From Liminaster sp017519885 (GTDB lineage Bacteria; Bacteroidota; Bacteroidia; Bacteroidales; UBA3663), in assembly GCA_017519885.1 (NCBI GenBank), contig JAFWRO010000035.1, forward strand, positions 62,001 through 126,000: DNA of 64,000 bases, given 5' to 3'. Both the position numbers and the translations under genes were made by a program. Positions 43,201 to 51,404 of this stretch are shown in pieces; the first letter of the stretch is position 1, and each line of letters starts with the position of its first letter. The notes beneath the pieces are model-generated. The model saw only the letters and a program-made list of their open reading frames with translations, did no database searches and had not been told where the DNA came from.

Positions 43201-44478
43201 GGAACAGAGACTACCCGCATCAACAACGCCGGCATCAACGAGTATGACTCGTGCCGTCTCGTTTGCGTCAACAAGCCCAACATCCACCTCATTGGACAGA
43301 ATCGCGACAAGGTCATCATCTCCGGCGATCGTCTCGATGGCTCTACCAAGACCGACCACAGCCGCGTATGGTATCACATTAGTGCAGGTGCAACCCTTGA
43401 AGTGCAGGCCGGCGGCACAGACTTCTACTTGGAAGGCTGTACTGTCGACAATGAGAACTGGACCATCGGCAAGATGGAGGGTCCTCAGGCTTTGGCTATG
43501 AATATTTCCGCTGACCGTGCAGTGTTCAACAACGTTCGTACTCGTTCTTACCAGGACACCTACTACAATGGAGGAACCTACAACCGAACTTTCTGGAACA
43601 ATTCAGAAATCGAGGGTTCTGTAGATTTCATCTATGGAGATGGTGATGTCTTCTTCGAGAATTGTTTGCTCAACATCAATCGCCCTTCTGGCGGTTACAT
43701 TGTTGCACCAAGTCACCCTGCAGAGACTCGCTGGGGTTATGTCTTCAACAACACAACCATCACCACAGATGATGTTGAAGATCCATCTCGCTACAACATT
43801 TGGTTTGGCCGTCCGTGGCATAACAATCCAAAGACCGTATTCCTCCACACTCAATGTGAGCTTAGCACCAACGACTCCATCTGGTTTGACCATATGGGAG
43901 GTCTGCCTACCATCTGGGCAGTCTATGATATGTGGAATGCCAAGGGCAACCAGATGTCAACCGTCAGTCGCAAGTGCTACTATTACACTGACGATGCCGG
44001 CAATAAGATATGGGGCGCTGCCAAGAATGAACTGACAGCTGAAGAAGCTGCAGAATATACTATCACCAATGTCTTCAGCGGTGACAAGTCAAACAACGCT
44101 TCCGGCTATTGGAACCCACAAACCTATGTGGATAAGCCGGCGACACCTGAGCTCAATGTCGTTGGAACTGACATCAGTTGGAACGCCGACAAATATGCAA
44201 TCTGCTACGTGGTAACCGTCAATGACACGCCCGTTGCATTCCCAACTGAATGCAAATACACGGCTCAGACTGGTGACGTCGTAATGGTTCAGTCCGTTGG
44301 CGAACATGGCACTCTGTCTGATTTGTCAGAACCCGTCACCATTAGTGGCGACGGTATCTCCGACATCCATCAAGAAGAAACAAATGTCTCTACCTCCTAC
44401 GACCTGTTGGGGCGCAAGGTAAATGAGCCTTCCACTCATGGCATCTTTATAGTCAAAGGTCAAAAGATAATCAAGTAA
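40207..44478 (+). CDS. Bifunctional pectin esterase: CE12 acetylesterase fused to CE8 pectin methylesterase
   Basis: A 1423-residue exported protein with a signal peptide (ending NVEAK). Residues about 27-290 form an SGNH/CE12 domain (IGDSTMQ with the nucleophile Ser, FAHNDE, DNTHTIALGA with Asp/His). A Bacteroidetes Ig-like domain (about 318-420), two beta-rich carbohydrate-binding-like regions (about 430-620 and 625-800) and an SbsA-type Ig domain (about 818-918) follow. The CE8 domain (about 945-1290) has YRTIQAAIDDAP, GPQALAM, YQDTYY, DFIYGDG (catalytic Asp) and FGRPW. A short C-terminal tail (YDLLGRKV...GIFIVKGQKIIK) ends it. Together these would remove acetyl and methyl groups from pectin. 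Confidence 0.92.
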   Translation: MNKNLTSLALITLLGILSLGSNVEAKVKLHSIGDSTMQTYDESSEKRGWGQMLQQFFDSEFITVNNRGKSGASSKSFYQESAYWPTMVASKSSATTIEEGDYVIIQFAHNDEKNEGADGDTVKAYYNYIGDATTAASTDYRGTTPYGTFKGFIRNFINETKARGGKPIIVTPICRKYFSGNTIRRNGMHDLGDKFTICDGQSYKTDNSLPASDNTYDYAQSLIDVAAEYEDVPVIDLTQLTAELYLSYGEQYCTENLFCSSDNTHTIALGATLIARTFAQAVKNGENMITKATNYNAENKAKSDAILAELAEHVIVSNEITFNPQSGDLGKGYNGQTLTKEFNISAFGLANESGTFTFTTTGDFLVSADKENFGQTAEVSYTGSNLITSVYIRVQLNGTGTVNGTLTASDGTNEKTLELSASIIALGGETEECSVLWAMNGGNSSVTEGAIEAIDQTWSSMYARDYNNINSKAVWPEESGYDATRKVQRNCTLEDSWPEGEIDEVSTRYIQLGVKAPAQTLINLDKISMYVAGAGGSGMRCKVYYDTDSLFSSPTQIADFSGGMAGNTAYLVESSIVESIEDGGCLYIRVYPWYNGGAANAKTICLADVYVHGFAQASSVSIPDATLTWAFNGGDADQHPEYDPFEASAYFKNDVITLGEELAFNGTRAWSGSTGAATFTSIICTMEKGTNNSAAPCDANTLTFSVDLTNGGVFIPQKLSFDAARYGTDGGKWQVAVCAGDDELILDKDFTPNRSGKDMELSQYSYDINGLSADEESPLKLKFSIYSLGGTKDHGLANVVLTGTVIGNSDDSKLEIQSISPETGENISRSGRIVVNYNARIAQGEGEITLTNNASGETKAIIPTWSNRALTINYSGLDYGTSYILSIPEGYVVDAATGNKKAPALNYAMNVIERPVPSPRSFNAIVDASLKQLDYRDKIEATEDMPAQYRTIQAAIDDAPSKSTEPYLIYIKEGTYRDPNFSFSSGYGTRYTDPENNDGTETTRINNAGINEYDSCRLVCVNKPNIHLIGQNRDKVIISGDRLDGSTKTDHSRVWYHISAGATLEVQAGGTDFYLEGCTVDNENWTIGKMEGPQALAMNISADRAVFNNVRTRSYQDTYYNGGTYNRTFWNNSEIEGSVDFIYGDGDVFFENCLLNINRPSGGYIVAPSHPAETRWGYVFNNTTITTDDVEDPSRYNIWFGRPWHNNPKTVFLHTQCELSTNDSIWFDHMGGLPTIWAVYDMWNAKGNQMSTVSRKCYYYTDDAGNKIWGAAKNELTAEEAAEYTITNVFSGDKSNNASGYWNPQTYVDKPATPELNVVGTDISWNADKYAICYVVTVNDTPVAFPTECKYTAQTGDVVMVQSVGEHGTLSDLSEPVTISGDGISDIHQEETNVSTSYDLLGRKVNEPSTHGIFIVKGQKIIK

Positions 44479-44485
44479 CCTGGAA

Positions 44486-45316
44486 ATGGTCAGCAATCGC
44501 AAGTCCATACCTCCCTACATACGACGCAGCCTCCTGGTGCTCATCATCTTTTTGATGGGCATCAGTGTGGCTCGTTTCTTCGTCAGTATGCATCAACAGG
44601 AAGAACGCATCGAAATACTCGAGGCCCAAGTGGCTCAATTGCTTGCCGACACTACACGTCTCCAGATTCCTTCACAACCCTTGTATAACCGCGACTACCA
44701 TCAACAAAATGATAATTACTATCACACGTACAATCGAAACAACCATAATCATTATCGCCAAAGTCATTCAACTCAGGGACAGCGCAAACCCGACCAATCT
44801 TTACGCAGTTCAGACGTCATTGCTGACAGCACCGCAAGAACCAATGTCCCACAATCTTCCCCCTTCATCTCTCAAACGGGGGAACGCCCTCGCAAATTCA
44901 CCGAGCCTCACCTCTTTGACCTTAACACCATCGATAGCCTGACCCTCATCCGAATCCCAGGCATTGCCGCACGTACGGCATCGGTGATTCTCAAGAATCG
45001 CCTGCGTTATGGAGGATTCTATAATCCCCGGCAACTGCAGGAATTCCTCACCTGGGATGCCGCGAGAGATTACATGGAAGAATGGTGCACAGTCTGGTTC
45101 ACAACCGATGCCAACCGACTCCGGCTCATTCATGTCAATGAAGCAACGGTTTCCGAATTACAACGTCACCCATACATCTCACACGAACAAGCCGTCGAAA
45201 TCGTTCGATACCGCACACGGCACAAGCGACTGGCTTCAATCGTTGAATTCCAGCAACTCACTACATTTTCTGCCGAACAGATTCAGCAGATACTCCCCTA
45301 TCTCACATTCGAATAA
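44486..45316 (+). CDS. Membrane-anchored helix-hairpin-helix (ComEA-like) protein
   Basis: A 276-residue protein: one N-terminal transmembrane helix (about 13-30, LLVLIIFLMGISVARFFVSM), a His/Asn/Tyr-rich low-complexity linker (about 68-100), then two HhH motifs. The first is LFDLNTIDSLTLIRIPGIAA (about 145-165), followed by a second with HVNEATVSELQRHPYISHEQ. These resemble ComEA-type DNA-binding regions and the general Bacteroidetes HhH family. It may bind DNA at the envelope, but there is no competence gene nearby. It starts 7 bp after the pectin esterase stop. Confidence 0.82.
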   Translation: MVSNRKSIPPYIRRSLLVLIIFLMGISVARFFVSMHQQEERIEILEAQVAQLLADTTRLQIPSQPLYNRDYHQQNDNYYHTYNRNNHNHYRQSHSTQGQRKPDQSLRSSDVIADSTARTNVPQSSPFISQTGERPRKFTEPHLFDLNTIDSLTLIRIPGIAARTASVILKNRLRYGGFYNPRQLQEFLTWDAARDYMEEWCTVWFTTDANRLRLIHVNEATVSELQRHPYISHEQAVEIVRYRTRHKRLASIVEFQQLTTFSAEQIQQILPYLTFE

Positions 45317-45342
45317 ACACTACATACCAAAACCTGCGAAAA

Positions 45343-47547
45343 ATGTCTCGAATGTACAACACACTAAAAGCACTTATTATACTAATATCATTTATCCTGT
45401 TCACTGCATGTCGAGAAAAGAAGTATCATATCGGTGTATCGCAATGCATACACAACGACTGGAACCGACAACTCATCAAAGACTTGCAGCGTGAGGATAA
45501 TTCCTATCCGGAAGTGGAACTGGATATCTCACACAACGTCACCAATGCATCGGAACAGATTGCCGATGTTCGTCGACTAATCAAAGCCAAGGTCGATTTA
45601 ATCATGATCCTGCCCGAGACAGCCGAAGCATTGAGCCCCGTCGTTGACGAAGCAGCGGCTGCTGGCATCCCCGTCATACTCATCGATAGTGAAACCACAA
45701 GCACCAACTATACCGCACGCGTCTCGGTCGACAACAGAGACATCGGCATCCGAGGTGGTCAATTTGCCTCCTACAGTCTCAATGGTCACGGCAAGGTGAT
45801 CGAAGTAATGGGCATCAAGGAATCCACATCCACACTCGAACGACGCAAAGGGTTCCACGAAGTGATTTCGAACTACCCCGACATACAAGTCATCGATTCG
45901 TGCGAAACGATATGGACCTATGAATCTGCTTTCCCGCTTCTCGACAGTCTGATAGCATTGCATCCCGATGTCGATCTGATTGCCGCCTACAACGACCCTT
46001 TGGCTATTGCAGCTTACGATGCCTGTCAGAAACACAATCTCAATAAGAAGCCGATCATCATGGGCATAGATGCGCTCGCAGGCGAGGGTCAAGGCATACA
46101 ATGTGTTCTTGATGGAAAAATCGATGCCACCTGCACTAACCCCACCTGTGCACTCGAATCATTCCAACTGGCACTCGATATTTTGGAGGGACGTCCCTAC
46201 GAACGCGTCACGAAACTCTCAACCCAACTCATCGACCGCAACAATGTGCAAATGGTGCTTCGACAGGAGCAGCACATCGAAAAGATGAATCAACGCATCG
46301 AAGCAGTCAACGGACGTTTGGGCAAATACCTGGAACGCTCCAATATTCTCCAACTGCTCATTTTGGCCGCAATCTTCCTGATAGTGTTGATTATCGGCTT
46401 TGTAATCTATGCCATTTGGGCTATGCAGCAACGCGCCAAACTGCGCAAAAGAATCGAAGACGCCACACAGGCCAAACTGACGTTCTTCTCAAATGTCAGC
46501 CATAGCTGCCGCACACCACTCACCCTTATCGCCGGTCCAATCCAGACCATCCTTGAGGAAGGAGGTCTTACCGAAAGACAAAAGGAACTGATTGCACTAA
46601 TGGGTCATCAGACTGACGAGCTCATGAAAATAGCCGACAAGGTGCTCAATATGTTGCAGGATGATCTGTTTAAGAACGGCGAACGTCTTGATGCCATTGC
46701 AAACCAGTCTGTACAGAACACATTTGATTCAGCCGAAGTCCGCAAAGAAAACAATCGCATACCTTTCATCGATGTTGACGAAAGCCGCAAATCCATCCTT
46801 GTCATCGACGACAACGGCGACATTCGTAAATACCTCACTATGGTACTCCAAAAGAAGAACTACCTAGTAATCACAGCATCGAACGGAGAAGAGGGATTGC
46901 TTATGGCCAAGCAGAACATCCCCGACCTCATCATCTGCGATGTCATGATGCCCGTGATGAATGGTCTTGAATGCTGTCGCCTGCTCAAGGCCGACCAAGC
47001 CACCAGCCATATCCCCGTACTGCTGCTCTCTGCCTATGCACTCGACGATCATCGCATTCAGGGATATCGTTCAGGCGCAGATGCCTACATCACCAAACCA
47101 TTCAATTCCGACGTTTTATTCGCACGCATCGACAACCTGATCAATAGTCGCAAATACATCAATCCCGCCAAGGACCGCTACAAGGAGATGACACGGGCTG
47201 AGTTCAGCGATGTGGACCGCAGTTTCTATAACCATTTCCACAGTTTCGTCTCCGAAAATATCAGTAATGCCGACCTCGACATCCAACAGTTGAGTGAGGA
47301 ATTCAATATGAGTCGCGTGCAACTCTATCGCAAGTGCAAGTCAATCACTGGCAAATCGCCCGTCGAACTCATCCGCCTCATTCGTCTGAAGGCAGCCGAC
47401 CGTCTGTTACATGAAAGCAACAAGACCGTCTCCGAGATTGCCTACGAAGTCGGTTTCTCTTCACCAAGTTATTTCGCAAAGTGCTACAAGGAACAGTTCA
47501 ACGAGTCTCCCACTGATGTACAGAAACGAAATAAGGAAAGCCAATGA
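45343..47547 (+). CDS. Hybrid-sensor-like regulator lacking the kinase ATPase domain
   Basis: A 734-residue protein with a lipobox-like N-terminus (FTAC, Cys23), a periplasmic-binding-protein (LacI/ribose type) domain (28-305), a transmembrane helix (335-358), a HisKA-like helix pair (375-437), a response-regulator receiver (483-602: acidic pair Asp489/490, phospho-acceptor Asp533, Lys585) and an AraC HTH (635-730). A normal hybrid two-component system would have an HATPase_c domain of about 120 residues between HisKA and receiver; here only about 45 linker residues occur. The H-box reads VSHSCRTPLTLI: His387 is kept but the following Glu is Ser. Autophosphorylation is unlikely. The frame is intact. 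Confidence 0.9.
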   Translation: MSRMYNTLKALIILISFILFTACREKKYHIGVSQCIHNDWNRQLIKDLQREDNSYPEVELDISHNVTNASEQIADVRRLIKAKVDLIMILPETAEALSPVVDEAAAAGIPVILIDSETTSTNYTARVSVDNRDIGIRGGQFASYSLNGHGKVIEVMGIKESTSTLERRKGFHEVISNYPDIQVIDSCETIWTYESAFPLLDSLIALHPDVDLIAAYNDPLAIAAYDACQKHNLNKKPIIMGIDALAGEGQGIQCVLDGKIDATCTNPTCALESFQLALDILEGRPYERVTKLSTQLIDRNNVQMVLRQEQHIEKMNQRIEAVNGRLGKYLERSNILQLLILAAIFLIVLIIGFVIYAIWAMQQRAKLRKRIEDATQAKLTFFSNVSHSCRTPLTLIAGPIQTILEEGGLTERQKELIALMGHQTDELMKIADKVLNMLQDDLFKNGERLDAIANQSVQNTFDSAEVRKENNRIPFIDVDESRKSILVIDDNGDIRKYLTMVLQKKNYLVITASNGEEGLLMAKQNIPDLIICDVMMPVMNGLECCRLLKADQATSHIPVLLLSAYALDDHRIQGYRSGADAYITKPFNSDVLFARIDNLINSRKYINPAKDRYKEMTRAEFSDVDRSFYNHFHSFVSENISNADLDIQQLSEEFNMSRVQLYRKCKSITGKSPVELIRLIRLKAADRLLHESNKTVSEIAYEVGFSSPSYFAKCYKEQFNESPTDVQKRNKESQ

Positions 47548-47580
47548 AAAAAGACCAACCATCTTTCGATGATTGGTCTT
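47546..47580 (-). terminator. Terminator of the tRNA transcript
   Basis: On the minus strand AAGACCAATCATC pairs with GATGGTTGGTCTT and is followed by TTTTCATT. It lies 4 bp after tRNA-Glu. Confidence 0.75.
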
Positions 47581-47584
47581 AGAG

Positions 47585-47656
47585 TAGCGCCTACGGGACT
47601 CGAACCCGTGTACCCGGCGTGAGAGGCCGGTATCCTAACCGCTAGATGAAAGCGCC
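47585..47656 (-). tRNA. tRNA-Glu (anticodon CTC)
   Basis: The minus strand folds as a cloverleaf: acceptor GGCGCTT/AGGCGCT, D-arm with AGCGGTTAGG, anticodon stem CCGGC/GCCGG with loop CTCTCAC giving CTC, and T-arm ACGGG TTCGAGT CCCGT. The first acceptor pair is G-U. CCA is not encoded. It reads GAG codons. Confidence 0.92.
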
Positions 47657-47677
47657 AGGGCCGTTTTGAAAAAGTTG

Positions 47678-47752
47678 GGTGGGTAGTGTGATTCGAACCC
47701 ACGACATACAGAACCACAATCTGTCGCTCTAACCAACTGAACTATACCCACC
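47678..47752 (-). tRNA. tRNA-His (anticodon GTG)
   Basis: On the minus strand: acceptor GTGGGTA/TACCCAC with the extra G-1 opposite C73 that marks tRNA-His, anticodon stem ACAGA/TCTGT with loop TTGTGGT giving GTG, and T-arm GTGGG TTCGAAT CACAC with imperfect pairing. It is 21 bp upstream of tRNA-Glu in the same transcript. Confidence 0.92.
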
Positions 47753-47780
47753 ATGTTGGCTAAAACTTGTTTAGCGGGTG

Positions 47781-47812
47781 CAAAGATAATGATATTTCTT
47801 GGAATCCCCAAA
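47781..47812 (-). promoter_or_regulatory. Promoter of the His-Glu tRNA transcript
   Basis: On the minus strand TTTG (47812-47809), 20-bp spacer, TATCTTTG (47788-47781). Full consensus, 29 bp before tRNA-His. Confidence 0.8.
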
Positions 47813-47900
47813 TTTTTCAACGAAAAAATGCATATTTTTCGTTTAATCTAAGCAATATTGGCACTTTTTCGCCTATTTTTGCATCTTTTAGGTGACAAAA

Positions 47901-47932
47901 TTTGCATTTCTCGCAACTTATTAGTATCTTTG
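47901..47932 (+). promoter_or_regulatory. Promoter of the yqeY-dtd-deoC genes
   Basis: TTTG (47901-47904), 20-bp spacer, TATCTTTG (47925-47932). Full consensus. Confidence 0.8.
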
Positions 47933-47977
47933 CCCCGTTGAATATATACAACCCTTTTACCTCAAATAACAACAACT

Positions 47978-48436
47978 ATGAATCTGTTCGATCAAATCAG
48001 CGAAGGCATCAAGAATGCCATGAAGGAACGTGATGCAGTGCGTCGCGATACACTACGCAACGTGAAGAAAGAATTTATCGAGGCCAAGACCGCAGGTGGA
48101 GCCAATGGCGAACTTTCCGATAGTGATGCCCTCAAGATCATCGCCAAGATGGTAAAGAAGGGCAAGGATGCTGCCGAGCAGTTCATTGCCGGAGGCCGTC
48201 AGGATTTGGCTGACGAAGAACTGGCACAGGTCAAGGTGATGGAAGAGTTCCTTCCCAAAGCACTCTCTCCCGAAGAAATCAGCGAAAAGATCAAGACCAT
48301 CATCGCCGAAGTGGGCGCTACCAGTCCCAAGGACATGGGCCGCGTGATGAAAGCAGCCACCGCAAAACTCGCAGGTATGGCCGACGGCAAGGCCATCTCA
48401 GCGGCAGTAAAGGATCTCCTCAGCAAACTCGGATGA
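47978..48436 (+). CDS. GatB/YqeY domain protein
   Basis: A 152-residue YqeY-family protein, related to the tail domain of the GatB subunit of tRNA amidotransferase. It has the all-helical sequence ISEGIKNAMKERDAVRRDTL, the conserved EFLPKALSPEEI block and GATSPKDMGRVMKAATAKLAG at the end. Members are widespread and thought to bind tRNA, but a precise reaction is not established. Its stop overlaps the next start by 4 bp (ATGA), so it is translated with dtd, and the link to aminoacyl-tRNA quality control fits. Confidence 0.92.
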   Translation: MNLFDQISEGIKNAMKERDAVRRDTLRNVKKEFIEAKTAGGANGELSDSDALKIIAKMVKKGKDAAEQFIAGGRQDLADEELAQVKVMEEFLPKALSPEEISEKIKTIIAEVGATSPKDMGRVMKAATAKLAGMADGKAISAAVKDLLSKLG

Positions 48437-48885
48437 GAACCGTCACCCAACGCGTCAGCCGTGCATCAGTAACTATCGAAGGTGAATTGCGCTGCCAAAT
48501 CGGACAAGGTCTGCTTGTGCTCGTTGGCTTTGAGGCAGCCGACACCCAGGAAGACATCGACTGGATGGCCCACAAACTGCTGGCACTGCGCATCTTCGAC
48601 GATGAGCGAGGCGTGATGAACCGCTCGGTGATGGACGTCGGCGGCGAGATATGCATCGTTTCGCAGTTCACTCTCCATGCCCTCACCGCCAAGGGCAACC
48701 GCCCCGCCTACATCCGTGCCGCCGGGCGCGACATTGCCGTGCCGCTCTACGAGAAGTTTGTCCAGGCCATGGAGCAAGGCCTCGGCCGACCTGTCGCCAC
48801 AGGTATCTTTGGCGCCAATATGCAGGTTGAATTGGTTAATGACGGTCCTGTCACCATCCTCATCGATACCAAGAACAAGGAATAA
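48433..48885 (+). CDS. dtd: D-aminoacyl-tRNA deacylase
   Basis: A 150-residue enzyme that hydrolyses D-amino acids (and glycine) wrongly attached to tRNA. The start MRTVTQRVSRASVTIEGELR, the SQFTL motif in IVSQFTLHALTAKGNRPAY and the Gly-cisPro-type segment NDGPVTILIDTKNKE are diagnostic. Length is normal. Co-translated with the YqeY gene upstream and 21 bp before deoC. Confidence 0.95.
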   Translation: MRTVTQRVSRASVTIEGELRCQIGQGLLVLVGFEAADTQEDIDWMAHKLLALRIFDDERGVMNRSVMDVGGEICIVSQFTLHALTAKGNRPAYIRAAGRDIAVPLYEKFVQAMEQGLGRPVATGIFGANMQVELVNDGPVTILIDTKNKE

Positions 48886-48906
48886 CATTTATTACCCCTA
48901 TTATTT

Positions 48907-49794
48907 ATGAAAGACAAATATCTTGACACCCTCAGCAAGTACGACGTGAACCTCAGCGACGAAGAGATCGTCAACGAAGTGAAGCAAATCGTCACCGAGA
49001 ACTATGATGCAAACAACACCATCGACGTTCTCAAGTTCAGCCTCGGCTGCATCGACCTCACCAGCCTCAACCCCACCGACAACGAGGAACGCATCACCGA
49101 GTTCACTCGTCGCGTGAACGACTTCGAGGAGAAATACCCTGAGCTCGACAACGTGGCTTCGATATGCGTCTATCCCAACTTCGCAGAAGTCGTTTCCACC
49201 AATCTGGATGTCACCGAAGTCGATACGACCGTGGTAGCCGGAGGATTCCCTTCGAGCCAGACATTCGACGAAATCAAGGTGGCCGAAATCTCCCTAGCCC
49301 TGGCCGGCGGAGCCGACGAAGTCGATATCGTCATCAACGTGGGCCAGATGCTGGCGGGCGACTACGAAAGTATGTGCGACACCATCCAGGAATGCAAGGC
49401 TGCCTGCCGCGACAAGATCTTCAAGGTTATCCTCGAGACGGGCGCCCTCAAGAGCGCATCACTCATCGCCAAGGCTTCGATCCTCGCCATGTACTCGGGC
49501 GCCGACTTCATCAAGACATCGACGGGCAAGATCAGTGTGGCCGCCACACCCGAGGCAGCCCTCGTGATGTGCAAAATGATCAAGGCTTATTACGAACAGA
49601 CAGGCAACAAGGTCGGCTTCAAGGTGGCTGGCGGCGTGCGCACACCCGAAGATGCCGTAATCTATTACAGCATCGTGAAGCACGTGCTCGGCGACGAATG
49701 GCTCACCAAGGACCTCTACCGCATCGGAGCTTCCAGCGCAGCCAACAATCTGCTTTCCGCTATCATTGGCCAACCCGTAAAGCATTTCTTATAA
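48907..49794 (+). CDS. deoC: Deoxyribose-phosphate aldolase
   Basis: A 295-residue class I aldolase cleaving 2-deoxyribose-5-phosphate to glyceraldehyde-3-phosphate and acetaldehyde in deoxynucleoside breakdown. The Schiff-base Lys is in ADFIKTSTGKIS; a second Lys is in NKVGFKVAGGVRTPEDAV; the ADEVDIVINVGQMLAGDY block is also typical. It is longer than E. coli DeoC (259) by an N-terminal extension. Its 3' end overlaps the convergent MATE gene by 32 bp. Confidence 0.94.
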   Translation: MKDKYLDTLSKYDVNLSDEEIVNEVKQIVTENYDANNTIDVLKFSLGCIDLTSLNPTDNEERITEFTRRVNDFEEKYPELDNVASICVYPNFAEVVSTNLDVTEVDTTVVAGGFPSSQTFDEIKVAEISLALAGGADEVDIVINVGQMLAGDYESMCDTIQECKAACRDKIFKVILETGALKSASLIAKASILAMYSGADFIKTSTGKISVAATPEAALVMCKMIKAYYEQTGNKVGFKVAGGVRTPEDAVIYYSIVKHVLGDEWLTKDLYRIGASSAANNLLSAIIGQPVKHFL

Positions 49795-51142
49795 TACTTT
49801 TCCAGCGCAAGCCCAGATAGGCGCCTCGTATCAAAAGGTATAGCAGGAAACTGCACCACAAGGCGTCGTTGGCATCTTCCAACATATGTCCTAACGCATA
49901 GCGCATCACAAAGAAACAGATTGTACCGAGCAACAGCGAAAAGAACATCTCACGTGTTGCTGTTGCTCCAATGTAGATGCCGTCCCACATAAATGCCGCC
50001 ACGCCGCAAATCGGTATGGCTGCTGCCCATGGCAGATAAGGCATTGCCGCCTCTATGATAAGGGTATCGTCGGTCAACAGGCCGAGGATGCCCTTTCCTG
50101 CTATAATATATAATAATGTGAAGAGCAGCATCACAACGCCACCCATGACGAAGAGTCTTTTCACTACTTCATTCACCCGTGTCTTGGCGCCTTCGTCCGA
50201 TGTCTGGGCAAGTCCGAAATACTTACCGACCAAAGCCTCTCCCGCCAAGGCAAAGCCATCGCTGAAATAACTGAAAAGCGTGAAGAGTTGCATCAGGAGT
50301 GCATTCACGGCAAGCAAAGTATCGCCCATTCGGGCACCGAATGCCGTAAAGGCGGTCGTTACTGCTATCAGACAGATCATTCGAAAGAAGATATCCCTGT
50401 TTACGGTGAAAAACTGTTGATAACTCAGTTCATATTCCCCTATTTTATCAACATTACCTTGTTCAAAACCCGCGGAAGAGGATTTATCAACATTTTTTGT
50501 GAATAACTCTGTTGACAACTTCATCTGATATCGACACCAGCAAATTGCGGCTAGTACACCCGCATATTCGGCTATCACCGTACCCAATGCAACACCTTTG
50601 ACTCCAAGTCCTGCATGGAAAACCAACAGATAGCTGGCAACGATATTGAGCAGGTTCTGACCCACCGCAATATATAAGGGAAAGCGCGAATTCTGATTGC
50701 CCACAAGCCAACCATTCATTGCAAAAAGCGCAAGGACCGCGGGTGCAGCCCAGATTCGCACACGGAAATACTGCAACGCCAAAGTCCACACCTGATCGGT
50801 AGGAGAAATGATGATGTGCGAAATCCACTCCATAGGTCGCTGGATGGCAAAGATGCCGATACCGCAAAGCAGCGACACACCAAGTCCCATGCGCAGCACC
50901 TTCCTGACAGAGACAAGGTCTCGCCTGCCGTAAGCCTGGGCCGTGAGCCCACTCGAACCCATGCGAAGGAAGTTGAAAAGCCAATAGACCATATTGAAGA
51001 TCAGTCCTCCCACAGCGATGGCGCCAATGGCCGCCTCGTTATTGAGGTGTCCGACAATGGCCAGATCCACGATGCCGAGCAAGGGCACAGTGATATTGGT
51101 GATGATACTTGGGATGGCGATTCGTAATATCTCGCGATTCAT
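49763..51142 (-). CDS. MATE family efflux transporter
   Basis: A 459-residue, 12-helix exporter that pumps drugs or metabolites out using Na+ or H+. The first helices (REILRIAIPSIITNITVPLL GIVDLAIVGHL) and the GSSGLTAQAYGRRD loop are characteristic, with the equivalent region of the second half (GEALVGKYFGLAQ). The loop between halves (about residues 205-245) has a hydrophilic insertion with KNVDKSSSAGFEQGNVDKIG. The substrate is unknown. A TATCTTTG box at 51189-51182 lies 40 bp upstream. The gene's 3' end overlaps deoC. Confidence 0.92.
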   Translation of the reverse strand: MNREILRIAIPSIITNITVPLLGIVDLAIVGHLNNEAAIGAIAVGGLIFNMVYWLFNFLRMGSSGLTAQAYGRRDLVSVRKVLRMGLGVSLLCGIGIFAIQRPMEWISHIIISPTDQVWTLALQYFRVRIWAAPAVLALFAMNGWLVGNQNSRFPLYIAVGQNLLNIVASYLLVFHAGLGVKGVALGTVIAEYAGVLAAICWCRYQMKLSTELFTKNVDKSSSAGFEQGNVDKIGEYELSYQQFFTVNRDIFFRMICLIAVTTAFTAFGARMGDTLLAVNALLMQLFTLFSYFSDGFALAGEALVGKYFGLAQTSDEGAKTRVNEVVKRLFVMGGVVMLLFTLLYIIAGKGILGLLTDDTLIIEAAMPYLPWAAAIPICGVAAFMWDGIYIGATATREMFFSLLLGTICFFVMRYALGHMLEDANDALWCSFLLYLLIRGAYLGLRWKSIIRNALRVGQ

Positions 51143-51234
51143 ATACTAATTCAAATTGGGGAAAAAGATGAATCTTGGGTGCAAAGATAACTATTTTTCT
51201 TGAAAGAAAGAGCATCTGAATGTATTTTTTACCA

Positions 51235-51367
51235 AAAAAAAGAAAGGATCAAGACTTTCACAAGTCCTGATCCTCATAACATTTAGATAAACACACACAA
51301 ATTACATGAAAAGCCAAACTTAATCTCCAAATTATTGAAGTATTCTAATAAAACATCTTCGTTTTTG
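51235..51367 (-). ncRNA. Candidate small RNA (promoter-terminator pair without an ORF)
   Basis: On the minus strand a promoter (51404-51373) is followed about 120 nt later by a 12-bp hairpin (GGATCAGGACTT / AAGTCTTGATCC, one mismatch) and a run of T. No frame of useful length lies inside; the first ATG meets a stop after three codons. The MATE promoter (51189-51182) lies beyond the terminator, so this would be an independent transcript of about 130 nt. I do not recognise a known RNA family. Confidence 0.45.
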
Positions 51368-51372
51368 CGCTG

Positions 51373-51404
51373 CAAAGGTACGAACTTTTTTCGATTCCCG
51401 CAAT
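51373..51404 (-). promoter_or_regulatory. Promoter of the candidate small RNA
   Basis: On the minus strand ATTG (51404-51401), 20-bp spacer, TACCTTTG (51380-51373) followed by CAGC. The rest of the gap from 51405 to 51681 is AT-rich with no supported gene. Confidence 0.55.

Noticed and set aside
45343..47547. Frameshift or pseudogene explanation for the missing ATPase domain
   Set aside because: The frame is continuous, all flanking domains keep key residues, and no HATPase motifs occur in other frames nearby.
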